Source of the DNA: Candidatus Contendibacter sp.
GTDB taxonomy: Bacteria > Pseudomonadota > Gammaproteobacteria > Competibacterales > Competibacteraceae
Reading direction: 5' to 3'
Assembly (NCBI GenBank): GCA_029624765.1
Contig: JARSSO010000045.1
Span: forward strand, 186,001 to 250,000
DNA: 64,000 bases
The notes under the pieces: generated by a model
What the model was told of the DNA's origin: nothing
The model's database searches: none
The model's input: only the letters and a program-made list of their open reading frames with translations
Part shown: one piece after another, positions 23,615 through 32,330 of the stretch
How the letters are laid out: each line of letters begins with the position of its first letter
Numbering within the stretch: position 1 is the first letter of the stretch
Position numbers and translations under genes: made by a program

Positions 23615-25864
23615 ATGTACAACCACCGAATGCATCGTTCTCTATTCTGGTTGCTCTTCGCCTTATTCCTGCTAGCCCTGGCCGGCCCGTTGGCGGCCAG
23701 CGTCGCGGACGCCGCGCCGAACCGTCCCCGCGTCGGCCTGGTGCTGGGTGGCGGCGGTGCCCGCGGCATCGCCCATGTCGGCGTACTGAAGATGCTGCGG
23801 GAGTTGCACGTTCCGGTCGACTGCATCGCCGGCACCAGCATGGGATCGATCGTCGGCGGGCTATACGCGGCCGGCATGACCCCCGAGCAAATGACCGAGA
23901 CGGTACAGCGCATCGACTGGCCAGCGGCGTTCACCGACGGGCCACCGCGCGCCGATCTACCCTTCCGCACCAAGCAGCAACAGCGCGTTCTGCTGACCAA
24001 TAACGGAGTTGGTGTCAAGGACGGCCAGGTGCAGCTTCCCCAAGGGTTGTTGCAAGGGCAGAACCTGCTGCTGCTGTTGCAGGAACTGTCGCTGCCGGCC
24101 GCCGAGATCCGCGACTTCGACAAATTGCAGGTTCCCTACCGGGCCGTGGCGACCGATCTGGCCACTGGCGCTCCAGTGGTGCTGAAGTCCGGCGAACTGG
24201 CCATGGCGATGCGTGCCAGCATGTCCATCCCCAGCGCCCTGGTGCCGGTCGAACTGGACGGCAAGCTGCTGGTGGACGGGGGCGTGTCGGACAATATCCC
24301 CGTGGATGTGGTGCGGAAACTCTGCCGCCCGGATGTCATCATCGTTGTCGACGTAGGCTCGCCGCTGGCCCCCGCCAGCGAACTGAATTCGCTGCTCTCC
24401 ATCACCGGGCAACTCACCACCATCCTGACCGTGCGCAACGCCCAGCAACAGATCAAGACCTTGGGGCGCCGGGACATCCTGATCACGCCGGACCTGGGGG
24501 ATCTTTCCAGCCTCGCTTTCGATCGTTCCCGGGAAGCGGTCGCCATCGGCTATGCCGCGGCTCAGGACAAGCGGGGGGAACTGAGCCGGCTGTCGCTATC
24601 TCCGGACGCCTATCAAGCGCATCTGGCCGCGCGGCCCGATCTGCCCGAAACCCATCACCCCACCATCGACTTCATCCGGATCAAGAACAATACCCGCTTG
24701 TCCGATCAAGTCATCGAAAACCAACTGCACGTCAAGCCGGGCGAACCGCTCGATCCCCAGGAACTCAATCGCAATCTCAACGTTATTTTTGGCATGGGTG
24801 ATTTCCAGCAGGTTACCTACTCGCTGGTCGAGGAAGAGGGCAAAACCGGGCTGGTCGTTGAGGCCACACAGCGGCATATTGGCGCCAACACCCTCAATTT
24901 CGGGCTCTTTCTCGGCGCCAACATGAAGGGGGATTCCCTGTTCGACCTCAGCGTCGCCTACACCATGTCCCAACTCAATTCTCTCGGTGGACAATGGCGC
25001 ACCTTCGTCCAGATCGGCGGCAATATCAAATTGGAAACCGATTTCTACCAACCGCTCGACGCGGTCCAGGAATACTTCATCAACCCCTACTTCAGCTACC
25101 AACAATACAACCTGGATTTGTTCGACGATTCCAATGAAGACAACGCCAGCTTCCGAATCTATCGGGCCAACATCGGCTTGGAAGTGGGGCGCAATCTGGA
25201 GCACTGGGGCCGGCTGTCGTTGGGTTTGCGGTATGGTCCTGGCAAGAACGATCTCCGCTTTGGCCAAATCTCCACGAACGCGAACACAATCAGCGAAGGC
25301 AGCTTCGACGATGGCGGTTATTCGATCCGCTGGGCGGCGGACACGCTGGACAACCTCAATTTCCCAACCTCGGGGTACTATGGCAGCCTGGTTTTCTACG
25401 ACTCCCTGACCGCGCTGGGCGCCAGCAATAATTTCAGCACCCTCAGCCTGAACGCCGCCAAACCTTACACCTGGGGCAAACAGACGCTCATCCCGCGCGT
25501 GATTCTGGCTGGCAGGCTGTCGGGGGATCTGGACGCTCAGGATCTGTTTCTACTGGGGGGATTCCTGAAACTGTCGGGTTACCAGGTGGGCCAGATCTCG
25601 GGGCAGTACGCCGCCCTTGGCGAACTGATCTATATGTATCGACTTGATAACGCCTCGGCGGCATTTACCATCCCCCTTTACGCAGGCGGCTCGCTGGAAG
25701 TCGGCGGGGCCTGGAACGAACTTGACGACATTACTCTCGATTCTCTGATTCCGGCAGGCAGTCTGTTCCTGGGCGCGGATACGCCACTGGGACCGCTTTA
25801 TCTGGCCGGCGGCGTGGCCAAGGGTGATGCCTCGCTGTATCTGATGCTGGGCAGGCTGTTCTAA
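23615..25864 (+). CDS. Patatin-like phospholipase with Omp85-type barrel (PlpD-like, type Vd autotransporter)
   Basis: A 749-residue outer-membrane protein. After a signal peptide (cleavage about residue 34) comes a patatin domain with the oxyanion loop 'GGGGARG' (45-51), the nucleophile elbow 'GTSMG' (Ser75) and the catalytic 'DGG' (Asp221). Around residues 345-425 is a POTRA-like section ('FIRIKNNTRLSDQVIENQLHV'), and the rest is an Omp85-like 16-strand barrel ending in 'YLMLGRLF'. This matches Pseudomonas PlpD, in which the barrel moves the lipase to the surface. It would cleave phospholipids. The start at 23615 is the best; ATG at 23630 is an alternative. Confidence 0.9.
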   Translation: MYNHRMHRSLFWLLFALFLLALAGPLAASVADAAPNRPRVGLVLGGGGARGIAHVGVLKMLRELHVPVDCIAGTSMGSIVGGLYAAGMTPEQMTETVQRIDWPAAFTDGPPRADLPFRTKQQQRVLLTNNGVGVKDGQVQLPQGLLQGQNLLLLLQELSLPAAEIRDFDKLQVPYRAVATDLATGAPVVLKSGELAMAMRASMSIPSALVPVELDGKLLVDGGVSDNIPVDVVRKLCRPDVIIVVDVGSPLAPASELNSLLSITGQLTTILTVRNAQQQIKTLGRRDILITPDLGDLSSLAFDRSREAVAIGYAAAQDKRGELSRLSLSPDAYQAHLAARPDLPETHHPTIDFIRIKNNTRLSDQVIENQLHVKPGEPLDPQELNRNLNVIFGMGDFQQVTYSLVEEEGKTGLVVEATQRHIGANTLNFGLFLGANMKGDSLFDLSVAYTMSQLNSLGGQWRTFVQIGGNIKLETDFYQPLDAVQEYFINPYFSYQQYNLDLFDDSNEDNASFRIYRANIGLEVGRNLEHWGRLSLGLRYGPGKNDLRFGQISTNANTISEGSFDDGGYSIRWAADTLDNLNFPTSGYYGSLVFYDSLTALGASNNFSTLSLNAAKPYTWGKQTLIPRVILAGRLSGDLDAQDLFLLGGFLKLSGYQVGQISGQYAALGELIYMYRLDNASAAFTIPLYAGGSLEVGGAWNELDDITLDSLIPAGSLFLGADTPLGPLYLAGGVAKGDASLYLMLGRLF

Positions 25865-25871
25865 AATTGCA

Positions 25872-26045
25872 ATGACGGCAATCCATGACCTGGACCAGAC
25901 GGTCAATCAGCCCGGTCCGCCGGTCGGCACCGCGCAACATCAGCGTGCCAAAATCCGACGACATCGTCACACCGTCGAACGCGGCACGCGCGGTCAGGCC
26001 GGCGACGGGAGCAAATCGCAACGGCTTTGGGGTAGAATCGAACAT
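25872..26045 (-). mobile_element. Truncated IS1380-family transposase (N-terminal remnant)
   Basis: On the minus strand an ATG at 26045 opens 'STPKPLRFAPVAGLTARAAF' then 'SSDFGTLMLRGADRRTGLIDRL', the usual N-terminus of IS1380-type DDE transposases ('...SSDFG.LLLR..D...GLI.RL'). After about 58 residues the similarity ends at about 25872, where the frame runs into the 3' end of the patatin gene. The catalytic DDE region is missing, so the copy is dead. The bases at 26118-26140 (TTTATGAATAATCCGGGC) lie just upstream of the transposase start and may be the surviving outer inverted repeat. The break lies only 7 bases beyond the patatin stop codon. Confidence 0.7.
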
Positions 26046-26190
26046 GGGCGAGCTTATTGAGCTTGTCCAAGGCATTCTTGGCGGAACGCCGGCCATATCA
26101 ATGAGTTGAGCGATGTTTGCTTTTTTATGAATAATCCGGGCTAGCGATTAATAAGAAAATGAAAATGCCGCCATCGCTGGAGAGAACCCG

Positions 26191-26685
26191 ATGAAGAACG
26201 TTTCCGTGCGCGCCGCAATGGCCCGAGGGGCGGGTTTTTTCGGCTTCTGGCTGGTGCTGATCGGTACGGATCCGGTGGATGGCGTAGCTGGCCTGTTCGC
26301 CGCCGCCGCCGCGACCGGGGCCAGCCTGCGCCTGTTGCCGCCCGGCGGTGGCCGACTGCGGTACGCTGTCCTGGCCAGGCTCGCGCTGCGCTTTGGGCAG
26401 GAGTCCATCATGGGGGGAGTGGACGTCGCCCGGCGGGTGTTATCCGTGCGGCTGCCGTTGCGACCGGGGTTCCTCGTCTATCCGGTACGCCTCCCCCCAG
26501 GCCCGGCCTGCAATACGTTCGGCGCGCTGACCAGCGTGCTGCCGGGCACGCTGCCGGCCGGCGTCGACGACCACGGCGCGCTCCTCTATCATTGCCTCGA
26601 TGTCGAACAGCCGGTGGCGGCGCAACTCGCCATCGACGAGGGTCTGTTGATCCGGGCGCTGGGTGGAACGCATGACGATACCTGA
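26191..26685 (+). CDS. mrpE: Mrp-type Na+(K+)/H+ antiporter subunit E
   Basis: A 164-residue membrane protein with two or three N-terminal helices and a C-terminal soluble section, the MnhE/MrpE layout ('FFGFWLVLIGTD' early; 'VDVARRVLSVRLPLRPGF'; 'VLPGTLPAGVDDHGALLYHCL' late). It is first in a run of seven overlapping genes encoding an antiporter complex that exchanges monovalent cations for protons across the inner membrane. It overlaps the next gene by 14 bases. GGAGAG 6 bases upstream gives a clear start. Confidence 0.88.
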   Translation: MKNVSVRAAMARGAGFFGFWLVLIGTDPVDGVAGLFAAAAATGASLRLLPPGGGRLRYAVLARLALRFGQESIMGGVDVARRVLSVRLPLRPGFLVYPVRLPPGPACNTFGALTSVLPGTLPAGVDDHGALLYHCLDVEQPVAAQLAIDEGLLIRALGGTHDDT

Positions 26686-26965
26686 CTTTCTGCTCGCCGC
26701 CGCCGTCTTCGTGCTGGCGACGGTGGCCTTGGGCCTGGTCCGCATCCTGCGGGGACCGGAGGACGCCGATCGGATGATGGCGACGCAATTGTTCGGCACC
26801 GGCGGCATCGCGGCGCTGCTGCTGCTGGGCGTGGCCACCGAAGCCCGGGCAGTGCTCGATGTGGCGCTGACCCTGGCGTTGCTGGCCGCCTTCGCCTCGG
26901 TGGCCTTCGTGCGGAGCGCCTCCTCTTCGGAGGGCGACGACCCCAAGGAGACGAACAGTCCATGA
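26672..26965 (+). CDS. mrpF: Mrp-type antiporter subunit F
   Basis: A 97-residue protein with three helices. The MrpF core 'RILRGPEDADRMMATQLFGT' between helix 1 and helix 2 is clear. It is a small structural subunit of the antiporter. The ATG at 26672 lies inside the end of mrpE and is preferred over an in-frame ATG 9 bases upstream. The stop overlaps the next start in an ATGA. Confidence 0.9.
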   Translation: MTIPDFLLAAAVFVLATVALGLVRILRGPEDADRMMATQLFGTGGIAALLLLGVATEARAVLDVALTLALLAAFASVAFVRSASSSEGDDPKETNSP

Positions 26966-27255
26966 GCCTCGTCCTGGACATTTTCACGATCGTTGCGGTC
27001 TCGGCCGGCGCCTTCTTTTTCCTCGCCGGCACGGTCGGGCTGCTGCGCTTTCCCGACACGCTCACCCGCCTCCACGCCCTGACCAAGGCGGATAACCTGG
27101 GCCTCGGCCTGGTGGTGATGGGCCTGTTGCCGCAAGCCGAGTGGCCATTCGACAGTATCAAGCTGATCGCGATCTGGCTGTTTGCCCTGCTGGCCGGGGC
27201 GACGGTTGGCCAGCTCATGGCGCGCGCGGCGCGACGCGAACAGACGACCCCATGA
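26962..27255 (+). CDS. mrpG: Mrp-type antiporter subunit G
   Basis: A 97-residue three-helix protein with the MrpG signature 'GTVGLLRFPDTLTRLHALTKADNLG' (shown by the arginine/aspartate-rich loop after helix 1) at about residues 26-50. It overlaps mrpF and the next gene by four bases each (ATGA), showing tight translational coupling. Confidence 0.92.
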   Translation: MSLVLDIFTIVAVSAGAFFFLAGTVGLLRFPDTLTRLHALTKADNLGLGLVVMGLLPQAEWPFDSIKLIAIWLFALLAGATVGQLMARAARREQTTP

Positions 27256-28199
27256 CCCTGGCCCTGGCGGTCGACATCAGTCTGACCCTGCTTGTCCTGG
27301 CGGTGGCTGGGTGGATCATCGCCGTGCGCGACACCTTTGCGGCGATGATTGGCTTCGTAGCCTACGGGCTGTTGCTGGCGTTGGTCTGGGTGCGCCTCGC
27401 CGCGCCGGATGTGGCGCTGACGGAGGCGGCAATCGGCGGCGGTCTGACCGGCGCCCTGCTGATCGGCGCCGCAGCCCGGCTGCGCGGGACGGAGGCCGCA
27501 GCGCGCGCCGAATACCCCGGCGCCCTCACCCGGACCCTCGCCGCGGTCCTGGCCGTCACCGTCGCGGCGGCGCTGGCCATCGGCGTCCTGGCGCTGCCTG
27601 ATCCCACGCCCACGCTCGCCCCCGCCGCCGCCGCCAATCTGGCCACGACCGGGGTCGGCAATCCAGTCACCGCGGTATTGCTCGCGTTTCGCGCCATGGA
27701 CACGCTGCTCGAAGCCATCGTGGTGCTGCTGGCGCTGCTCGGCGTGTGGTCGCTGGCGCCCGACCGAGCCTGGGGCGGCTGTCCGGGACCACGGCGCCTT
27801 GTCGATCCCGACGGCGTCCTGGCCTGGCTCGCCCGGCTCCTGCCGCCGATCGGGATCGTCGTGGGCCTCTACATCTTCTGGATCGGGGCAGATCTTCCCG
27901 GCGGCAAGTTCCAGGGCGCCACGATCCTGGCGGCCATGTGGCTGCTGGTCATCTGGGCCGGCCTCGCCGACACGCCGCCGATCAGCCGGACTTGGCTGCG
28001 GGTCCTGCTGGTGGCCGGACCGCTGGTGTTCATCGTCATTGGCTTCGCGGGGTCCATCACTGCGGGAGCGGTTCTCGCCTATCCGGAGGGTCATGCGAAA
28101 CCGCTGATCGTCGCCATCGAAATCGCGCTGATGCCCACGCTCGTGCTGACGCTGGCCCTGCTGGTGGCCGGCGCCCCGCAACGGATACCCCCCCAGTGA
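27252..28199 (+). CDS. Mrp-type fused subunit: MrpA C-terminal (DUF4040/MbhD-like) region plus MrpB domain
   Basis: A 315-residue membrane protein joining two modules. Residues about 5-75 resemble the DUF4040/MbhD section that in classical systems is the C-terminal part of MrpA ('GFVAYGLLLALVWVRLAAPDV', 'ALTEAAIGGGLTGALL'). A middle section with 'GNPVTAVLLAFRAMDTLLE' follows, and from about 190 an MnhB/MrpB domain ('FWIGADLPGGKFQGATILA', 'VIGFAGSITAGA'). This replaces the missing part of a full MrpA. Its stop overlaps a GTG start of the next gene. Confidence 0.85.
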   Translation: MTLALAVDISLTLLVLAVAGWIIAVRDTFAAMIGFVAYGLLLALVWVRLAAPDVALTEAAIGGGLTGALLIGAAARLRGTEAAARAEYPGALTRTLAAVLAVTVAAALAIGVLALPDPTPTLAPAAAANLATTGVGNPVTAVLLAFRAMDTLLEAIVVLLALLGVWSLAPDRAWGGCPGPRRLVDPDGVLAWLARLLPPIGIVVGLYIFWIGADLPGGKFQGATILAAMWLLVIWAGLADTPPISRTWLRVLLVAGPLVFIVIGFAGSITAGAVLAYPEGHAKPLIVAIEIALMPTLVLTLALLVAGAPQRIPPQ

Positions 28200-28525
28200 A
28201 CACGCCGACGCTGTTTGGACTGTGCGCCGTGGCGCTCGTCGGCGTCGGCCTGTACGGACTGATCGTCAACCCGCAGCCGCTGCGCAAGATCCTCGCGTTC
28301 AACCTGATCGGCAGCGGGGTGTTCCTGCTCTTCGGCGCCATCGCGCGCCGGGGCGCGGCTGTCGGAATGGGTGGCGACCCGGTGCCGCAGGCGCTGCTGA
28401 TCACCGGCATCGTCGTCGCCTTCTCGGCGACCGCGCTCGCCGTCGCGCTGGTGCTGCGACTGTTCGACGAAGCGGGCTCGGTCACGCTGGCCCCGGATGC
28501 ACCGGCCGAACCCCCAGACGCCTAG
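28196..28525 (+). CDS. mrpC: Mrp-type antiporter subunit C (NuoK-like)
   Basis: A 109-residue three-helix protein homologous to NuoK. Recognisable: 'LVGVGLYGLIVNPQPLRKIL' after helix 1, 'FNLIGSGVFLLFGAIA' (helix 2) and 'VPQALLITGIVVAFSATALAVAL' around helix 3. The start is GTG at 28196, overlapping the previous stop; there is no alternative start that keeps helix 1. The stop is directly followed by the mrpD ATG. Confidence 0.9.
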   Translation: MNTPTLFGLCAVALVGVGLYGLIVNPQPLRKILAFNLIGSGVFLLFGAIARRGAAVGMGGDPVPQALLITGIVVAFSATALAVALVLRLFDEAGSVTLAPDAPAEPPDA

Positions 28526-30058
28526 ATGCCGCATTCCCTCTCGACCCCGGACGTGACGACCCCCGGCGGGCTGCTGCTGGTGCTGGCGGTGCTGGTCCCG
28601 TTTGTCGGGGTGCTGGCCGGCATGGTTCTCGGCGGCCGCGGCGCTCGGCGGGTGGCGCTCGCGACCCTCGCGGCCGGACTCGCCATCGCCATCGCCATCG
28701 CCGACACGCTGGTGCGATCCGGCGCTGCCGTGGTCTATCTCCTGGGCGGCTGGACGCCGCCGCTGGGCGTCGCGTTGCGCGCCGACGGCTTGGCCGTGAT
28801 CATGCTGCTGGCCGTCGCGGTGGTGATCGGCGGCATCGGCGTTTATGCCCGGGCCGACTTCGGCACGCCTCCGGGGGTTCGAGAGGCGCGCGCGCCGTTC
28901 GTGTTCTGGACGCTGCTGCTTGCCGTGTGGGGCTCGCTGAACCTCGTATTCGTGAGCGGAGATCTCTTCACGCTGTACGTTGCGCTGGAACTGCTGACGT
29001 TCGCCGGCGTGCCGCTGGTCAGCCTCGGCGGTCAGCCGGAGACACTGCGTTCCGCGCTGCGGTATCTGTTGTACGCCCTGTTTGGCTCGGTGCTCTATCT
29101 GCTGGGGGCGGTGCTGCTGTACGGCGCGTATGGCACGCTGGACATCGGGCTGCTCGCCGCGCGGGTTCATCCCGAACCGGTCACCTGGGCCGCCGCCGCG
29201 CTGATGACGGTGGGGCTGCTGGCCAAGACCGCCCTCTTTCCCTTGCACCTCTGGCTGCCGCCAGCGCACGCGGGCGCGCCGGCGGCGGCGAGCGCCGTGC
29301 TGTCGGGCCTGGTGATCAAGGGCTCGTGGTTTCTCGCCGTGCGGCTCTGGCTCGACGTCTTCGTAGGCGTGGTGACCTTGCCGTCGGCGCAGACGCTGGC
29401 GGCGCTCGGCGCGGCGGCCATTCTGGTCGGCAACATCGTCGCGCTCCGGCAGGCGCGGCTCAAGCTGCTGATCGCGTACTCGACGGTCGCGCAGATCGGC
29501 TATCTGTTCCTGATGTTCCCGCTCGCGGCCGGGCTCGCCGCCGCCCAGCTCGACGACGCGGCGGCCGTGAACGGCGGTCTGTTGCAGGCGATCTCTCACG
29601 CTACCGCGAAGGCGGCAATGTTCATGGCCGCGGGACTCGTCTACACGACGCTCGGCCACGATCGCATCGCCGATTTGCGCGGTGTGGCGCGGGCGTTGCC
29701 GATGACCCTGGTCGCCTTCGCGCTCGGCGGCGCTTCGCTGATCGGGCTACCCCCCTCGGGAGGATTTCTCGCCAAGTGGCTGCTGGTCTCGGCGGCCATC
29801 ACGACCGCGCAGTGGTGGTGGGCGCTGGTGATGCTGGTGGGGGGCCTGCTCACCAGCGCCTACGTCTTCATCGTCGTCGTGCGCGCGCTGGCGCCCGCGC
29901 CCGAAGGCTGGACCCCGAAGGCGAGCGTTCCCTGCTATCAGCAGGTGGCCGTGCTGGCGCTGGCCCTGTGCTCGTTTCTGCTCGGCCTGGCCGTACTCTG
30001 CCCGGTGGACGTGGCGGGGATCGGCCGGGCGGTCGTACCGGGGATCGGGTCGCCATGA
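28526..30058 (+). CDS. mrpD: Mrp-type antiporter subunit D (NuoM/NuoN-like proton channel)
   Basis: A 510-residue protein of about fourteen helices, homologous to the antiporter-like subunits of complex I. The functional residues of the proton path are present: Glu155 in TM5 ('LYVALELLTFAGVPL'), the TM7 lysine in 'LLAKTALFPLHLWLPPAHAG', and the TM8 lysine in 'SGLVIKGSWFLAVR', plus 'LIAYSTVAQIGYLFL' and 'HATAKAAMFMAAG'. It should form one proton/cation half-channel of the complex. It follows mrpC with no gap and overlaps the next gene by an ATGA. Confidence 0.92.
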   Translation: MPHSLSTPDVTTPGGLLLVLAVLVPFVGVLAGMVLGGRGARRVALATLAAGLAIAIAIADTLVRSGAAVVYLLGGWTPPLGVALRADGLAVIMLLAVAVVIGGIGVYARADFGTPPGVREARAPFVFWTLLLAVWGSLNLVFVSGDLFTLYVALELLTFAGVPLVSLGGQPETLRSALRYLLYALFGSVLYLLGAVLLYGAYGTLDIGLLAARVHPEPVTWAAAALMTVGLLAKTALFPLHLWLPPAHAGAPAAASAVLSGLVIKGSWFLAVRLWLDVFVGVVTLPSAQTLAALGAAAILVGNIVALRQARLKLLIAYSTVAQIGYLFLMFPLAAGLAAAQLDDAAAVNGGLLQAISHATAKAAMFMAAGLVYTTLGHDRIADLRGVARALPMTLVAFALGGASLIGLPPSGGFLAKWLLVSAAITTAQWWWALVMLVGGLLTSAYVFIVVVRALAPAPEGWTPKASVPCYQQVAVLALALCSFLLGLAVLCPVDVAGIGRAVVPGIGSP

Positions 30059-31686
30059 CGACTTCGCTCCTGTTGATCGCCGCCGTCGGCGTGCCGTTTG
30101 CGCTGTTGCTGGCCTGCATCGTCCCGGCAATTCGCGAGCGCATGCCGCCGCTGCTGGCGCTCGCGCCGATCCCAGCGCTCGCGGCCGCCCTGTTCGCCGA
30201 CGACACGCCCCTCGTACTCGGCAATGCCCAGTATGCGCTGTCGTTCGTCCTGGACGAACCGGGGAGAATGCTGCTCCTGGTCGCCGCGATCCTGTGGAGC
30301 GCGGCGGGGGCCTACGCCGCCACGGGATTACGAGGCGCGACCCATGCCGGCGGCTTCGTCGTGTGCTGGCTGATGACGTTGACCGGTTGCATCGGCGTGT
30401 TTCTCGCCGCCGATCTGGTGGGCTTCTACTTCCTGCTCGCGGTGCTGTCGGTCGGCGCCAGCGGACTCGTCCTGCAGGGTGGCACGGCGGAAGCCCTGCG
30501 GGCCAGCGCCGTCTACCTCGGGCTCGCGCTGATCGCCGAAGCGTTCCTGCTCGCCGGCCTGGTGCTGCTCGCGCTGGCGACGCCGGACGGCAGCCTGCTG
30601 ATCCGCGACGCCGCCGCCGCGATTCCCACATCGCCGTGGCGTGATCTCACGCTGGTGCTTCTGATCGTCGGCCTCGGCATGAAGGCGGGCCTCGTGCCGC
30701 TGCATTTCTGGATGCCGCTGGCCTATGGCGTGGCGCCGATCCCGGCCGCGGCCGTGATGAGCGGCGCCGTCGTCAAGGCGAGCGCCCTCGCGCTGATCCG
30801 CTTCCTGCCGCTTGACGTGGCGCTGCCGGACTTTGGCCTGCCGCTGGCGGCGATCGGACTGTTCGGCGCCTTTTATGGCGTGGTGATCGGGATCACGCAG
30901 TCGCGGCCGAAGATCGTGCTCGCGTATTCGAGCGTGAGCCAGATGGGATTCCTGGTCGCGGTGATCGGTATGGGGCTTGCGGCGGGTGACGCTGGGGCCG
31001 CGCGGGTGGCGTCTTTTTACGCCGCCCATCACCTGCTGGTGAAAGGCGCGCTGTTCCTCGCCGCGGGCGTGGTCGCCACGACGGGCGGGCGCCAACTCTG
31101 GCTGATGCTGCTGCCAGCGGCGATCCTGGCCCTGGGAATCGGCGGGCTGCCCCTGACCGGCGGCGCCTTGGCGAAGCTGGCCGTGAAACCGGTTTTAGAG
31201 GATGGACTCGTGGAACTGCTCGCGGCTCTGTCGGCAATTGGGACTACACTATTGATGCTGCATTTTCTCCGCTGTTTGGCAGCAAGCGCCTCGCCGGATT
31301 CAGCGGCGGCGGCGCCTTGGGGAACCGCTTTACCCTGGATGTTGATGTTCGTTGCCGCTCTCGTGGTTCCCTGGATGCTGTATTCGGCAACCGGAATCGG
31401 CACTTGGTCCGATGCGCTCCAACCGGGGATTCTCTGGGCGGCCTCATGGCCCCTTTTGATCGGCGCCGGACTGGCGCTCGGACTTTGGCGCTGGGGGCGA
31501 TATCTACCGCGGGCACCGGAAGGCGACATCGTGGTCGTGAGTCAACCAGCCATGCGCGTCGTTGTCCGATGGGGAGATGCCTTGGAAGGGGTGGAAGGCG
31601 TACTGCGGCGATGGCCGGTGGCGGGCCTGTCCCTGCTGATGCTGATCCTGATCCTGGGCGGAGCGATGTTCTTCGATGGACATTGA
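30055..31686 (+). CDS. Second antiporter-like (MrpD/NuoL-family) subunit lacking the TM5 glutamate
   Basis: A 543-residue membrane protein of the same NuoL/M/N family as the preceding one. TM7 'GMKAGLVPLHFWMPLAYG', TM8 'SGAVVKASALALIRF' and 'YSSVSQMGFLVAVIG' keep the lysine sites. In TM5 the sequence is 'DLVGFYFLLAVLSVG': the position of the conserved glutamate (Glu155 in the neighbour) is Ala129. The C-terminus has extra helices and an amphipathic stretch ('RWGDALEGVEGVLRRW') before a final helix, recalling the HL helix/TM16 of NuoL. It is the last gene of the operon. It may play a structural or altered-coupling role. Confidence 0.85.
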   Translation: MTTSLLLIAAVGVPFALLLACIVPAIRERMPPLLALAPIPALAAALFADDTPLVLGNAQYALSFVLDEPGRMLLLVAAILWSAAGAYAATGLRGATHAGGFVVCWLMTLTGCIGVFLAADLVGFYFLLAVLSVGASGLVLQGGTAEALRASAVYLGLALIAEAFLLAGLVLLALATPDGSLLIRDAAAAIPTSPWRDLTLVLLIVGLGMKAGLVPLHFWMPLAYGVAPIPAAAVMSGAVVKASALALIRFLPLDVALPDFGLPLAAIGLFGAFYGVVIGITQSRPKIVLAYSSVSQMGFLVAVIGMGLAAGDAGAARVASFYAAHHLLVKGALFLAAGVVATTGGRQLWLMLLPAAILALGIGGLPLTGGALAKLAVKPVLEDGLVELLAALSAIGTTLLMLHFLRCLAASASPDSAAAAPWGTALPWMLMFVAALVVPWMLYSATGIGTWSDALQPGILWAASWPLLIGAGLALGLWRWGRYLPRAPEGDIVVVSQPAMRVVVRWGDALEGVEGVLRRWPVAGLSLLMLILILGGAMFFDGH

Positions 31687-31738
31687 TTCCGGCCACACAA
31701 CCCATCACGGTCCATGACGCAAGCTGAGGGTACTATTA

Positions 31739-32221
31739 ATGAAAACCAGACTGATCACCTTGACGACGGCCCTGCTGGGCAGCGTGTTGGTGGGGGCATT
31801 CACTGGCTTGCCGGTTCGGGATGCCGAAGCTCGCTCGCGTCATGTCACCTGCGAGTCGATCCATAACCGCTACCAGTTTTGTCGCGTCAACACCCGGGGC
31901 GGCGTACAGATCCAGCGGCAGTTGAGCAACGCGGCATGCCGAAAAAACCAGACCTGGGGTTATGATCGGGACGGCATTTGGGTGGATCGCGGTTGTCGCG
32001 CCGAATTTCGCATCGGCGGCGGCGATCGCTGGCGCAGCGAGCATTTGACTTGCTCGGCCGAAGGCAGCGGCCGTCACTTATGCCGGGCGGACGTTCGAGA
32101 CGAGGTGATCCTGATCCGGCAACTGAGCAGAGCGCCCTGTCGCTTCAACAGTTCTTGGGGTTACAACCGGCGCGGGGTATGGGTGGACCGTGGTTGCCGC
32201 GCCGAATTTGAGATTCGTTAA
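31739..32221 (+). CDS. Secreted DUF3011 protein with two repeats
   Basis: A 160-residue protein with a signal peptide (about 1-31) and two copies of the DUF3011 unit, at about 36-92 and 100-160. Each unit has the order Cys-Glu-Ser (or Cys-Ser-Ala)-...-Cys, 'RQLS', Cys, 'WGY', 'GIWVDRGCRAEF' or 'GVWVDRGCRAEF'. Eight cysteines fit four disulfides in the periplasm. The domain is of unknown function; it occurs in secreted proteins of many proteobacteria. No ribosome-binding site of note is seen; the gene begins 52 bases after the antiporter operon. Confidence 0.85.
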   Translation: MKTRLITLTTALLGSVLVGAFTGLPVRDAEARSRHVTCESIHNRYQFCRVNTRGGVQIQRQLSNAACRKNQTWGYDRDGIWVDRGCRAEFRIGGGDRWRSEHLTCSAEGSGRHLCRADVRDEVILIRQLSRAPCRFNSSWGYNRRGVWVDRGCRAEFEIR

Positions 32222-32330
32222 GCTTTAGCCGCGCCGTTCGCTGGATTTGGCAATCGGCGCTGTCTTTCGTCGAGTGGGTATCGCCCGCTCGTGCCTTCCA
32301 AAAGCAAACACCAAACAGGCAGGAATGATC

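Noticed and set aside
25865-26190. Intact insertion sequence
   Set aside because: Only about 58 transposase codons and at most one inverted-repeat end remain; no target duplication can be shown.
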